Made by a program: the position numbers and the translations under genes. A stretch of 64,000 nucleotides of DNA from G965247475 sp965247475 (GTDB lineage Bacteria > Chloroflexota > UBA11872), in NCBI GenBank assembly GCA_965247475.1, contig OZ252016.1, positions 2,542,001 through 2,606,000 of the forward strand, given 5' to 3'. Below the pieces are notes generated by a model. It was not told where the DNA came from. It saw nothing but the letters and a program-made list of their open reading frames with translations, and made no database searches. Shown here one piece after another: positions 34,616 through 43,561 of this stretch (its first letter is position 1; each line of letters opens with the position of its first letter).

Positions 34616-36175
34616 ATGACGAAGCGGCAGTTTCTGCGAGCCATCGGCGGGGTCGCGGGAGTTGCGGCCACCTATCACGCCATGAATACGCTGGGCATGC
34701 TGGGTCCGGAGACGGCCCATGCGGCCGCACCCGACTTGCCGTATGGCTCGGGCTATGGGAAGCGCGTGGTCATCCTGGGCGCCGGCATCTCCGGCATGAC
34801 GGCCGCCTACGAGCTGTCACGGGCGGGCTATCACTGCACGATCCTCGAGGCCACTAACCGCGCCGGCGGCCGCAACCTGACGGTGCGTGGGGGCGATGTG
34901 ATCCGCGAGGTGGACAGCCGGCAATGGGTCGACTTTGACGGCGAGGACCACCTGTACGCGAACCTTGGTCCGGCCCGCATCCCTCACCACCACCGAGCGA
35001 TCCTGGACTATTGCAAGGAATTCGGCGTGGAGCTCGAGGTCTTTACCAACGACAACCGCGGGGCGCTCTTTCACAACCTGGATCATTTCGACGGCCAGGC
35101 CGTGGCGGCTCGGCGAGTTTCAACCGATCTACGCGGGTACATCGCCGAGCTGCTCGCCAAGGCGGTCAATCGCGACGCGCTGGACAGCGAGCTGACGGGG
35201 GATGACAAGGAGCGCGTCCTCGCCATGCTCGTCGAGTTTGGCGACCTGGATCCCGATCATCTCTACAAGGGGTCAAGTCGCGGCGGGCACAGTGGTGAGC
35301 ACGTCCACGCGGGGCTCGAACCAGCGGACGCGAACGACCCGCTCGATTTCAGCGAGCTGCTCAGATCGGGTTTCTGGGAGTACAAGCTGCACTTCGGCTA
35401 CTTCCTGGATCAGAACCCAACGTTGCTCCAACCGGTTGGCGGGATGGACGCGATCGCGAGGGCGTTCGAGCAGCGGGTGGGGCCGCTCATTCAGTACGCG
35501 AGCATCGTCGAGGAGATCCGGAAGACGCAGGGCGGCGCCCGCATCGTCTACCAGAACCAGCGCCGCGGCACGACGGACGCCCTGGACGCGGACTTTGTGA
35601 TCTGCACCATACCCGCGCCCGTCTTGAAGGATATTCCCAACGACTTCTCGCCGGAGACGCAAGCGGCGATCGAGTCGGTGGCGTTCGTCCCGGCCGTCAA
35701 GATCGGCTTCCAGACCCGCCGGCGCTTCTGGGAGGACGACCACGCCATCTACGGCGGCATCTCCTGGACCGACCAGGACATTACGCAGATCTGGTATCCG
35801 GCAAACGGGTATCACCGCGACAAGGGCGTCATCCTGGGCGCCTACATCTGGGACGACAGACCCGGCCAGGGCGAGCGCTTTGCGAACATGACCCCGCCGG
35901 AGCGGTTGCGGACCGCCATCGCCGAGGGCGAGCACATTCACCCCGGATACGCCGAAGAGATCGAGTCCGGGGTCAGCCGGGCCTGGCTCAAGGTGCCCTA
36001 CCAGAAGGGCGGCTGGCCCGAGAGCTACAAGGCGCCGAAGGAACTCCGCGAGCCGGACGGAGCGATCTACTTCGCGGGAGACCAGGTCACCGCCCTGCCG
36101 GGCTGGCAGGAGGGCGCCGCGCTCGCGGCCCACTCGGTCGTGAACGCCATCAACGAGCGGGTCATGGCGGGCTAG
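34616..36175 (+). CDS. Exported flavin amine/L-amino-acid oxidase
   Basis: 519 aa. Oxidatively deaminates amino acids or amines with FAD and oxygen. N-terminal signal MTKRQFLRAIGGVAGVAATY resembles a Tat signal with K-R in place of R-R, then a hydrophobic stretch to about residue 40. Dinucleotide motif VVILGAGISGMTAAYELS (about 45-62), GG-motif RAGGRNLTVRGG, and C-terminal IYFAGDQVTALPGWQEGA (FAD contact) are intact. The following four genes encode an amino-acid transporter, suggesting use of external amino acids. Start: ATG directly after a TAG, see the leader entry. Confidence 0.9.
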   Translation: MTKRQFLRAIGGVAGVAATYHAMNTLGMLGPETAHAAAPDLPYGSGYGKRVVILGAGISGMTAAYELSRAGYHCTILEATNRAGGRNLTVRGGDVIREVDSRQWVDFDGEDHLYANLGPARIPHHHRAILDYCKEFGVELEVFTNDNRGALFHNLDHFDGQAVAARRVSTDLRGYIAELLAKAVNRDALDSELTGDDKERVLAMLVEFGDLDPDHLYKGSSRGGHSGEHVHAGLEPADANDPLDFSELLRSGFWEYKLHFGYFLDQNPTLLQPVGGMDAIARAFEQRVGPLIQYASIVEEIRKTQGGARIVYQNQRRGTTDALDADFVICTIPAPVLKDIPNDFSPETQAAIESVAFVPAVKIGFQTRRRFWEDDHAIYGGISWTDQDITQIWYPANGYHRDKGVILGAYIWDDRPGQGERFANMTPPERLRTAIAEGEHIHPGYAEEIESGVSRAWLKVPYQKGGWPESYKAPKELREPDGAIYFAGDQVTALPGWQEGAALAAHSVVNAINERVMAG

Positions 36176-36314
36176 AGGCGCAGTCTCCCTCGGAGTCGCG
36201 CTCGACCGATTTGTGAGGTTCGGATTGAAGTTTGACGCTGGCCATGCGTGCGCGGCACAGTCGCGTGCGATGGGGCAGGTTGCAGGTAGCCATGAGAGGG
36301 CTGGGAGAGCGAGC

Positions 36315-37400
36315 ATGAGAGCGAAATTGGTTGGGCTGCTGTTGCTGATGGCGCTCGCCCTGGCGGCCGTCGCGGCGTGTGACGGCAGCGACCAGGATAA
36401 GGCGGCCGAGGGTGAGCCGATGGCCAGCCGTCTCGCCACCGTGCAGGAACGCGACACGCTTATCTGCGCCAGCCGCAACGACGTGCCGGGCTACGGCTCG
36501 CTTGATGCCTCCGGCCGCAACGTGGGCTTTGACATCGACTTGTGCCGCGCCGTCGCCGCGGCCGTGCTGGGCGACCCCGAGAAGATCCAGATCACCCTGA
36601 TCACGGCGGCCGAGCGCGGCCCGACGATCCAGTCCGGCGAGGTCGACCTGCTGGTGCGCACCGTGACGTGGACGACTTCCCGCGACGCGCAGTGGGGCAA
36701 CTACGTGCACACGACGTTCTACGACGGCCAGGGCTTCATGGTTCCGAAGTCGCTGGGCGTGAGTTCCGCCAGCGAACTGAGCGGCGCCTCGGTTTGCGTG
36801 ACGGCCGGCACCACGACCGAGCTGAACATGGCCGACTTCTTCCGGCAGAACAACCTGGAGTACAACCCCAAGGTGTTCGAGGACACCGACGTGGTGCTTG
36901 ACTCCTACAAGGAAGGCCAGTGCGAGGTCTTCACGAACGACCGATCGCAGCTGGCGGCGCTGCGCAGCGCACTGCCGAACCCGGACGAGCACGTGATCCT
37001 GCCGGAGACCATCTCCGAGGAACCCCTTGGCCCGGTGGTGCCCCACGGTGACGAGCAATGGTTCGACCTCGTGAAGACGGTGGTGTCCGGGCTGATCTAC
37101 GCCGAGGCCTACGGGATCAACAGCGGCAACGTGTCGCAGATGGCCTCCGGCGACAACGTGAAGGCGAAGCGTCTGCTCGGTACGGAGGGCAGCTTTGGCC
37201 AGGAGGACCTGGGGCTGTCGAATACGTTCATGCAGGACGTGATCACGAAGGTGGGCAACTACGGCGAGATCTACGATCGCAACCTGGGGGCGGGAGGGAT
37301 CGACCTGCCGCGCGAGGGTGGCCGGAACGCTCTGTGGGCGAACGCCCCATGCACGGATTGCCCGAAGGGCGGCCAGATATACGCTCCGCCGTTGCGCTGA
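36315..37400 (+). CDS. aapJ: Amino-acid ABC transporter substrate-binding lipoprotein (AapJ-like)
   Basis: 361 aa. Signal peptide with lipobox LAAVAAC (Cys near residue 21), so a membrane-anchored binding protein. Then family SBP_bac_3: TLICASRNDVPGYGSLDASG, GFDIDLCRAVAAAVLGDP, and the AapJ-type long form with VTAGTTTELNMADFF, LPETISEEPLGPVV. ATG after GGGAGAGCGAGC. First gene of the aapJQMP cluster; a strong hairpin separates it from the permeases, which would allow more binding protein than permease. Confidence 0.92.
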   Translation: MRAKLVGLLLLMALALAAVAACDGSDQDKAAEGEPMASRLATVQERDTLICASRNDVPGYGSLDASGRNVGFDIDLCRAVAAAVLGDPEKIQITLITAAERGPTIQSGEVDLLVRTVTWTTSRDAQWGNYVHTTFYDGQGFMVPKSLGVSSASELSGASVCVTAGTTTELNMADFFRQNNLEYNPKVFEDTDVVLDSYKEGQCEVFTNDRSQLAALRSALPNPDEHVILPETISEEPLGPVVPHGDEQWFDLVKTVVSGLIYAEAYGINSGNVSQMASGDNVKAKRLLGTEGSFGQEDLGLSNTFMQDVITKVGNYGEIYDRNLGAGGIDLPREGGRNALWANAPCTDCPKGGQIYAPPLR

Positions 37401-37428
37401 TCGACGCCTGATAGGCGAAGGGCTTCAG

Positions 37429-37459
37429 AAGCCGGGGGATGCGCAGCATCCCCCGGCTT
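37429..37459 (+). terminator. Strong hairpin after aapJ (partial terminator or mRNA stabiliser)
   Basis: A perfect 13-bp stem, AAGCCGGGGGATG (37429-37441) with CATCCCCCGGCTT (37447-37459), and a CGCAG loop. It is followed by GCTTATGT rather than a clean T run, so termination is likely incomplete. This is the usual position for unequal expression of binding protein and permeases. Confidence 0.75.
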
Positions 37460-37572
37460 GCTTATGTGATCCTGAGTAGTCTGCTGCTGCGACGCGCCGC
37501 GGGGGTCGATCCATCCGAGCCGTAGACAGACTTCTGTACGTCCAGGGGGTCCCGCTGTGGCGCAACGTTGTC

Positions 37573-38694
37573 GTGTTGCAGTGGGCGGTGCAGATCGTCT
37601 CGGCCGTACTGGTGCTCTCCGCGCTCGCGCTCTTCTTCACCAACGTGGCACGGGAGGTCGAGGCGCGGGATATCCCCTTCGGATTCAGCTTTCTCGACCG
37701 CTCGGCCCAGATTCCGATCGGCGAGTCGGTCATTCCCTACGACCCGTCGGACTCCTATCTCTACGGCTTCCTCGTCGCCGCGCTCAACACGGTCAAGGCT
37801 TCGGTGCTGGGCGTCGTGCTGGCCACCCTGCTCGGGATCCTGGCGGGAATCTCTCGGCTGTCGCCCAACTGGCTCTTGAACAAGATCGCGCTTGTCTACA
37901 TCGAGATATTTCGCAACATCCCGCTGCTTCTGCAGCTGCTCTTCTGGCTGCTGATCGTGCTCACCCTGCCGAGAGTGGCAGAGAGCTACGTACTCTTTGA
38001 CGCCTTCTATCTCAGCAACAGCGGGTTGTATCTGCCGTGGCCGGCCGCGCAGGAGGGCTTCTGGCCGTGGCTCATCGCCACCGCGGTCGGCATCGCGATT
38101 GCGGTGGTCAGCGCCAGATTCCTGGGCAGACGCGAATCCGAGACGGGCCAGAAAAACTACCCGATCCTCGCCGGCGCCACGATCGCGATCGGTGTCAGCG
38201 TCCTCGCGCTGCTCGTCCTCGCGCCGCTGGAGCTGGTCATTCCGGAGCCCGAAGGCAGGTTCGCGCGTCCGCAAGGCGGCGCTCACCTCGGGGGCAGCTT
38301 CACGGCGCTGCTCGTGGGCCTGGTGTTCTACACATCGTCGTTCATCGCCGAGATCGTCAGAGCCGGCATTCAGTCCGTGAGCAGGGGGCAGACCGAGGCG
38401 GCCCGCTCCGTGGGGCTGTCGGGCCTGCTGACCTTGCGTTTCGTCACGTTCCCCCAGGCCATGCGAGTCGCCATTCCGCCGACGATCAGTCAGTACCTGA
38501 ACCTGACGAAGAACTCCAGCCTGGCCGCCGCCATCGGGTATCAGGACCTGGTGAGCGTGGCGAACACCATGACGCAAACAGCGCCCGCAATCTCCTTGAT
38601 CTTGATGGTGATGGTCACCTATCTGGCAATGAGCCTGACGTATTCGCTGATCGGCAACCTCTACAACCGCTACGTCAGGTTCAAGGGCACATGA
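37573..38694 (+). CDS. aapQ: Amino-acid ABC transporter permease (AapQ-like)
   Basis: 373 aa from TTG; GTG one codon upstream is possible, and family members have more N-terminal residues, so the real start may be earlier (the frame is open to about 37480). Insertion of ~100 residues between the first helices and the transport core is typical of AapQ. Core motif EAARSVGLSGLLTLRFVTFPQA is the EAA loop that contacts the ATPase. Several helices (for example LLQLLFWLLIVLTL). Stop overlaps aapM as ATGA. Confidence 0.9.
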   Translation: MLQWAVQIVSAVLVLSALALFFTNVAREVEARDIPFGFSFLDRSAQIPIGESVIPYDPSDSYLYGFLVAALNTVKASVLGVVLATLLGILAGISRLSPNWLLNKIALVYIEIFRNIPLLLQLLFWLLIVLTLPRVAESYVLFDAFYLSNSGLYLPWPAAQEGFWPWLIATAVGIAIAVVSARFLGRRESETGQKNYPILAGATIAIGVSVLALLVLAPLELVIPEPEGRFARPQGGAHLGGSFTALLVGLVFYTSSFIAEIVRAGIQSVSRGQTEAARSVGLSGLLTLRFVTFPQAMRVAIPPTISQYLNLTKNSSLAAAIGYQDLVSVANTMTQTAPAISLILMVMVTYLAMSLTYSLIGNLYNRYVRFKGT

Positions 38695-39899
38695 GCGTTC
38701 GGGTGACGCCGCTCGCCACCGGCGCGCCGCCGCCAATGCCGGCGGTTCGCTGGCTGCGGAAGAACCTCTTCAGCTCGGTGTCCAGCGGCGCGGTGACGAT
38801 CGTCCTCGGCGCGGCGCTTGCGTGGGCGGCCGTCAACGGCATCGGATGGGTGATCTTCACCGCCGACTGGGAGGTGATCACCAGCCGGGTTCCGCTTTAT
38901 CTGGTGGGGCTCTATCCCCACGAGGAGGTCTGGCGTCCGCAGGTCTGCGTCCTGCTGATCAGTGCGTTGCTGGGGCTGTCGTGGCGGATGTGGGGCGGAA
39001 CGGCGCGCGGGTTCGCGATTGGGTTCGGCGCCATCATGCTGGTGGTGGGCGCGCTGCCGCACGAGATGGAGACGCTCAACCGGGTGCTGCTGCTGGTGAA
39101 CCCGGTCGCGGTCGGCCTTGGCTACCTGATGGCGGGGCGGCTCTTGATGGACCGTCCCAGACGGATGGCGGCCGTCGCGGTTTCGACGTTTGTTGTGATG
39201 CTGCTGCTGATCCGCGGCATAGAAGGCGTGCCCGGTCTCGAGCCGGTGAACCCGCAGGACATCGGCGGGCTGATGCTCAACCTCGTGCTGGCGGCTTTCG
39301 GCATCGCGATGTCGATGCCGATCGGCATCGGGCTCGCGCTTGGGAGACGCAGCAATCTGCCGGTCGTCAAGGTGGTGTGTGTCGCCTTTATCGAGATCGT
39401 TCGCGGCGCGCCCCTCATCACGCTGCTGTTCATGTCTCGGCACATCCTGCCGCTGACGTTTCCCGAGAACGTCCAGGTGAGCGGACTCTACCTGGCGGCG
39501 ATCACCATCACGCTCTTCAGCTCGGCGTACATGGCCGAGAACGTGCGCGGCGGCATGGCCGCCGTGTCCCCCGGACAGACGGAGGCCGCGCGCGCGCTCG
39601 GCCTCCGGGGCTGGCAGACCACGCTGCTGATCACGCTGCCGCAGGGCCTTAGGAACATCATCCCGGCCATCGTGGGTCAGTTCATCAGCCTGTTTAAGGA
39701 CACGAGCCTCGTCTTCTTCATCGGCATGCTGGATATCTTGGAGATGGGACGCTCGGCGCTCCAAGACAGCAGCCTGGCGTTCATCGACAACGGACGCGAG
39801 GTCTATTTGTTCATCGCCGTCGTGTTCTGGGTATTCACATTCTCGATGTCGTACGTCAGCCGGCGCATTGAGCGCACGCTTGGAGTGGGCAAACGCTAG
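38691..39899 (+). CDS. aapM: Amino-acid ABC transporter permease (AapM-like)
   Basis: 402 aa from the ATG in the ATGA overlap; a much longer upstream frame is antisense/out-of-frame to aapQ and rejected. About 8-9 helices. GLMLNLVLAAFGIAMSMPIGIGLALGRRSNLPVVK and EAARALGLRGWQTTLLITLPQGLRN (EAA loop) are characteristic. Partner of aapQ in a heterodimeric permease of the general L-amino-acid transporter class. The stop lies inside a 16-bp palindrome. Confidence 0.92.
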   Translation: MSVRVTPLATGAPPPMPAVRWLRKNLFSSVSSGAVTIVLGAALAWAAVNGIGWVIFTADWEVITSRVPLYLVGLYPHEEVWRPQVCVLLISALLGLSWRMWGGTARGFAIGFGAIMLVVGALPHEMETLNRVLLLVNPVAVGLGYLMAGRLLMDRPRRMAAVAVSTFVVMLLLIRGIEGVPGLEPVNPQDIGGLMLNLVLAAFGIAMSMPIGIGLALGRRSNLPVVKVVCVAFIEIVRGAPLITLLFMSRHILPLTFPENVQVSGLYLAAITITLFSSAYMAENVRGGMAAVSPGQTEAARALGLRGWQTTLLITLPQGLRNIIPAIVGQFISLFKDTSLVFFIGMLDILEMGRSALQDSSLAFIDNGREVYLFIAVVFWVFTFSMSYVSRRIERTLGVGKR

Positions 39900-39909
39900 C
39901 GCGCTAGCG
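39894..39909. repeat. 16-bp perfect palindrome at the aapM-aapP junction
   Basis: CGCTAGCGCGCTAGCG is self-complementary and made of the 8-bp palindrome CGCTAGCG twice. It spans the aapM stop codon and lies 14 bp before the aapP ATG. It could fold in mRNA and affect aapP translation, or bind a protein. Confidence 0.5.
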
Positions 39910-39922
39910 AGGGAGACCAGCC

Positions 39923-40735
39923 ATGACCGAAACAAGACTGATGGAAGAGAGCATCGAGATCCCGGCGGACAAAGAGGCGATTCTGGCCAGGCCGCTCGAA
40001 GAGCGCGACGACATCATCATTTGCGAGAACGTCCACAAGTGGTTCGACGACTTCTGCGCCGTGCGCGATGTGAGCTTGCGGGTCAAGCGGGGCGAGGTCG
40101 TTGTGATCTTTGGTCCATCGGGATCGGGAAAGTCGACCTTCATACGAATGATCAACCGACTGGAAGAACATCAGTCGGGCAGGATCGTGATCGACGGCAT
40201 CGAGATGACGAACGACGTTCGCAATCTGGATGCGATACGAAGAGAAGTGGGCATGGTGTTTCAGCAATTTAACCTCTTCCCGCACATGACGGTGATTGGG
40301 AACATCATGCTGGCGCCGCAGCGTGTGCGGCGCATCCCCAAGCGTGAGGCCGAAACGATCGCCATGCGGTTGCTCGAGCGCGTCGGCATACCGGAGCAGG
40401 CGGAGAAGTACCCTGCCGAGCTCTCGGGCGGTCAGCAGCAGCGGGTCGCGATCGCGCGCGCGCTGGCCATGCGGCCGCAGATCATGCTGTTCGACGAGCC
40501 GACGTCGGCGCTCGATCCGGAAATGATCAAAGAGGTGCTGGACGCGATGCGCGAGCTGGCGACGACGGGCATGACCATGCTCTGCGTGACCCACGAGATG
40601 GGTTTCGCGCGCGAAGTGGCGGACCGAATGGCGTTCTTCGACGAGGGCGCGCTGGTCGAAGTCGATACGCCAGCCCAGATATTCAACGACCCGAAAGAGG
40701 AGCGGACGCGGATGTTCTTGGATCAGATCCTCTAA
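39923..40735 (+). CDS. aapP: Amino-acid ABC transporter ATPase (AapP/GlnQ-like)
   Basis: 270 aa. Walker A FGPSGSGKST (about 70), Q-loop FQQFNLF, signature ELSGGQQQRVAIARAL (about 170), Walker B IMLFDEPTSALDPE, H-loop THEM. An N-terminal ~30-residue extension before the domain. ATG preceded by GAGGGAGACC. Energises the AapQM permease. Completes a four-gene cluster beginning with the lipoprotein and preceded by the L-amino-acid oxidase. Confidence 0.95.
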   Translation: MTETRLMEESIEIPADKEAILARPLEERDDIIICENVHKWFDDFCAVRDVSLRVKRGEVVVIFGPSGSGKSTFIRMINRLEEHQSGRIVIDGIEMTNDVRNLDAIRREVGMVFQQFNLFPHMTVIGNIMLAPQRVRRIPKREAETIAMRLLERVGIPEQAEKYPAELSGGQQQRVAIARALAMRPQIMLFDEPTSALDPEMIKEVLDAMRELATTGMTMLCVTHEMGFAREVADRMAFFDEGALVEVDTPAQIFNDPKEERTRMFLDQIL

Positions 40736-40785
40736 CCGGTGGCTTCAGGGACGAGGATCCGGCGCAGCGTCGCCGAGGCGGTGAG

Positions 40786-41517
40786 CTATCGCGGCCGCGC
40801 CAGAACGACGGCGGACGTCCCGTAGGGCAGCCGTAGACGCGCCGCGACGGGCGACTCGGCGGCGAGGAGCGCATAGAGAATTCGGTCGAGCCACCGGGGC
40901 GTGAGGGTGTTCTCGGATCGGGCGCGGCGGCGGCTCAGCCGGAGCACCCGGCGCGCGGCGAGAATCGGTCCGGCCAAGACCGAGTTCAGACAGGTCTCCT
41001 TGAACGGCACAAAGCCGGCGCGGCGCATGTTCTCGGCGATCACCCGCGGGTGGTAGCGACGTTTGTGGCCGGACACCTGATCCTGCCAGCCCCAAAGCGC
41101 CTGAAAGGCCGGCACGACCACGAGCGCCGCGCCGTCGGATCGAAGGACCCGGTGAATCTCCGCCAGGACATCGGCGTCCTGATCGAGATGCTCGAGTACA
41201 TCGAGGGCTGCCGCGAAGCCGATCGATCCGTCCGCGAACGGCAGGTGGAGAGCGTCGGCGCGCACCGGCGTTCCGTAGCGGTCGCGGGCACACCACGCCA
41301 CGGCGGCGGGCGACGCGTCCAGCGATATCAGGTCGGTCGCGAGCGCGCCGAGCAGGACCGCGTTGGTGGCCGGTCCGGCGCCGATATCGAGCACCGGCCC
41401 GCGAACGCCGTGGGGGAGCGCACGCCGGAGAATCGAACCCAACACTCGGCGACGTCCTCGATACCACCAGTGCCGGTCCTTGATCTGGTGGAACTCGTCG
41501 ACCAGGTGTCGATCCAC
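40786..41517 (-). CDS. Class I SAM-dependent methyltransferase
   Basis: 243 aa, GTG start. N-terminus MDRHLVDEFHQIKDRHWWYRGRRR is the E-x-x-H-W-W signature of methyltransferases from glycan and lipid loci. Motif I VLDIGAGPATNAVLL, motif II LISLDASPAAV, motif IV FAAALDVLEHLDQDAD. GHKRRYHPRVIAENMRRAGF near the C-terminus. Convergent with aapP; next minus gene upstream is another methyltransferase. Confidence 0.85.
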   Translation of the reverse strand: MDRHLVDEFHQIKDRHWWYRGRRRVLGSILRRALPHGVRGPVLDIGAGPATNAVLLGALATDLISLDASPAAVAWCARDRYGTPVRADALHLPFADGSIGFAAALDVLEHLDQDADVLAEIHRVLRSDGAALVVVPAFQALWGWQDQVSGHKRRYHPRVIAENMRRAGFVPFKETCLNSVLAGPILAARRVLRLSRRRARSENTLTPRWLDRILYALLAAESPVAARLRLPYGTSAVVLARPR

Positions 41518-41619
41518 GGCGACTCGCAGCCAGAGAATCGACGGAGCATATCCGAGCGGGTGCTATCGCGCCCGACGCACGAACCTGCCTGGGCGATGCG
41601 GATCGCGCCGGCGCGCGGC

Positions 41620-42246
41620 CTATTCGCGGGGTGAGCAGCTCAGTGCGGTGAGGACGACGCTGCGCGAGCGAGATACATATTGGCGCGTATCTTCGATGTG
41701 AAGGGTCTGGCTCACCAGATCGACTAGGGCCGCGTGGGAGCGCATCCGCTTTCCGGGGTCGTATCGGATCAGCAACCGTTGCACCCAATTCGCCGAAGCC
41801 GTATCGGCGTCGGTAATGACGATCCGGGTGCGCACGAAGCGGGCGAGCGAGCGGAGCAGGTCGGTACATTCGTAGTCGTCGAGGTGGTGAAGAACGTTTA
41901 TCACCATGGCTTTGTCGAAGTGCTTGTCCGGGTAGGTCGTTCGCAGGTCCTGAACACGCATCGTGTGGAATGTTCGAAGGTCAGAGCCACGAACGCGGCG
42001 GGCATATCGGATGCGCGCCGCGATGGTGTCGATTCCAACGTACGAACCCGGCACCAGTCGCGAATAGACCCCGGTGCCGCAGCCGACGTCGAGGACTCGC
42101 TCGCTCTCACGAGCCTGAAGCAGCGGCTCGATCGCAGGCGAGAACCAGCCGCCGTTCACGATCCACTTCGCCGCGTCGTAGGCGACGTAGCGGAGAATCG
42201 CGGGCGTATCTCGAAAGCCCGCCAGTCCGGTGGCGTCTGGTGTCAT
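41620..42246 (-). CDS. Class I SAM-dependent methyltransferase
   Basis: 208 aa. Motif I VLDVGCGTGVYSRLVPG (about 52-68), VGIDTIAARIRYARR, motif IV FDKAMVINVLHHLDDYEC. C-terminus short. Start ATG gives MTPDATGLAGFRDTPA. About 100 bp separate it from the downstream methyltransferase and 140 bp from the divergent ArnC-like gene. Substrate unknown. Confidence 0.85.
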   Translation of the reverse strand: MTPDATGLAGFRDTPAILRYVAYDAAKWIVNGGWFSPAIEPLLQARESERVLDVGCGTGVYSRLVPGSYVGIDTIAARIRYARRVRGSDLRTFHTMRVQDLRTTYPDKHFDKAMVINVLHHLDDYECTDLLRSLARFVRTRIVITDADTASANWVQRLLIRYDPGKRMRSHAALVDLVSQTLHIEDTRQYVSRSRSVVLTALSCSPRE

Positions 42247-42385
42247 GCGTCTTCAGCACTCTTGCGACCCGTGGCCAGCCGCGAGCATATGGCACGATCT
42301 GCTGCGACACCATGCTCAGGCGGCGACGCGCAGAGGTAAGGGACTCAGGTGGCATGATGGCGCGTCTGGAACGACTCCCGGTCCA

Positions 42386-43393
42386 ATGCGAACGCCCGGC
42401 ATCCAGCGCTCGGCTGCACCGACACCTGAGGGTGCCGCGACGCCTGAGGTCAGCGTTGTCGTTCCGCTGTACGACGAGGCCGGCAACGCCGCGCCGCTGT
42501 GGGATGAGCTCCGGATCGCGCTGGAAGGTCGTCGGTTTGAGGTCGTCTTCGTAGACGACGGTTCCACGGAATCGACGTGGCGCGAGATCGCCGCGCTGGC
42601 GAACGCCAATGCGCCGGTCAAGGCAGTTCAGCTCGCGCGGAACTACGGTCAATCAGCAGCGCTGGCGGCTGGGTTGGTCGAAGCACGGGCGCCCGTCGTG
42701 GTCACGATCGACGGCGACGGGCAGAACGACCCCCGAGATATTCCGGCGCTGCTCGACCGCTTGGACGAAGGATGCGAGGTCGTCACGGGCTGGCGCAAGC
42801 AGCGCCGCGGCGCGCTGCTGACGCGACGGTGGCCGTCCTGGATCGCGAACTGGCTGATCGGCCGCGTGATGGGTAGGCGGCTGCACGATCATGGCTGCGG
42901 ACTGAAGGCGATCCGTCGCGAGCTCTTCGATGACATTCACCTGTACGGCGAGGGGCACCGGATCTTGCTCGCGCAGGCGATCCAGCTAGGAGCAACGATC
43001 GCCGAGGTGCCGGTCACCGACCGTCCGCGCCGTCACGGCCGTTCGAAGTACGGTCTCGGGCGGACGTGGCGGGTGCTGCTCGACTTGCTGGCGTTGCGAT
43101 TCCTGGCTTCCTACTCCGACAGGCCGATGCGATTGATTGGCGGTGCCGGCGCCTTCCTCGTTCTGAGCTCAGTGGGGATGTTGTTGGGGTTGATCATCTG
43201 GCGGCTGATAACCGAAATCCCTCTGATACTGACCCCGCTCACGCTGCTTTCGGCAGTGCTCTTTATCGTCGGTGTGCAGCTTGTGCTGCTGGGCCTGCTC
43301 GCGGAGCTCCTGGTTCGTCTCTATCAGCAGATGGGTGGTACCCCGGTCTATCGCGTGAGGCGTCGCGCGGGCGATCGGGATGAGGGCGCCTAG
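42386..43393 (+). CDS. Family 2 glycosyltransferase, ArnC/polyprenyl-phosphate sugar synthase type
   Basis: 335 aa. VSVVVPLYDEAGNAAPLWDEL, VVFVDDGSTESTW, LARNYGQSAALAAGLVEA, VVTIDGDGQNDPRDIPALL and DHGCGLKAIRRELFDDIHLYGEGHR are diagnostic of ArnC/GtrB-like enzymes, followed by two C-terminal helices (MRLIGGAGAFLVLSSVGMLL; PLTLLSAVLFIVGVQLVLLGLL). It transfers a sugar (formyl-aminoarabinose in ArnC) from a nucleotide to undecaprenyl phosphate at the inner membrane. ATG chosen where the conserved protein begins; upstream region is short and variable. Confidence 0.92.
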   Translation: MRTPGIQRSAAPTPEGAATPEVSVVVPLYDEAGNAAPLWDELRIALEGRRFEVVFVDDGSTESTWREIAALANANAPVKAVQLARNYGQSAALAAGLVEARAPVVVTIDGDGQNDPRDIPALLDRLDEGCEVVTGWRKQRRGALLTRRWPSWIANWLIGRVMGRRLHDHGCGLKAIRRELFDDIHLYGEGHRILLAQAIQLGATIAEVPVTDRPRRHGRSKYGLGRTWRVLLDLLALRFLASYSDRPMRLIGGAGAFLVLSSVGMLLGLIIWRLITEIPLILTPLTLLSAVLFIVGVQLVLLGLLAELLVRLYQQMGGTPVYRVRRRAGDRDEGA

Positions 43394-43517
43394 CGTGTCC
43401 GCTTCCGGAGTAGACGCGACACATCCGCCACCGTCAGGGCCCCGCTCGCAGCACAAACAGCGCAGACGATAGCGCTCCGTCCTTGAACCTCGTGTCAGCG
43501 GTCACTTCCGACCCCCT

Positions 43518-43551
43518 CACTCCTTCGGCAAGCTCAGGACAGGCTCTGTCC
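43518..43551. repeat. Dispersed repeat with short hairpin
   Basis: The stretch contains TTCGGCAAGCTCAGGACAGG and the hairpin GGACAG-GCT-CTGTCC (43537-43551). Such TTCG-CAAGCTCAGGAC repeats are common between genes in Chloroflexota. It sits just left of the insertion sequence. Confidence 0.55.
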
Positions 43552-43561
43552 CTCTCCCAAT

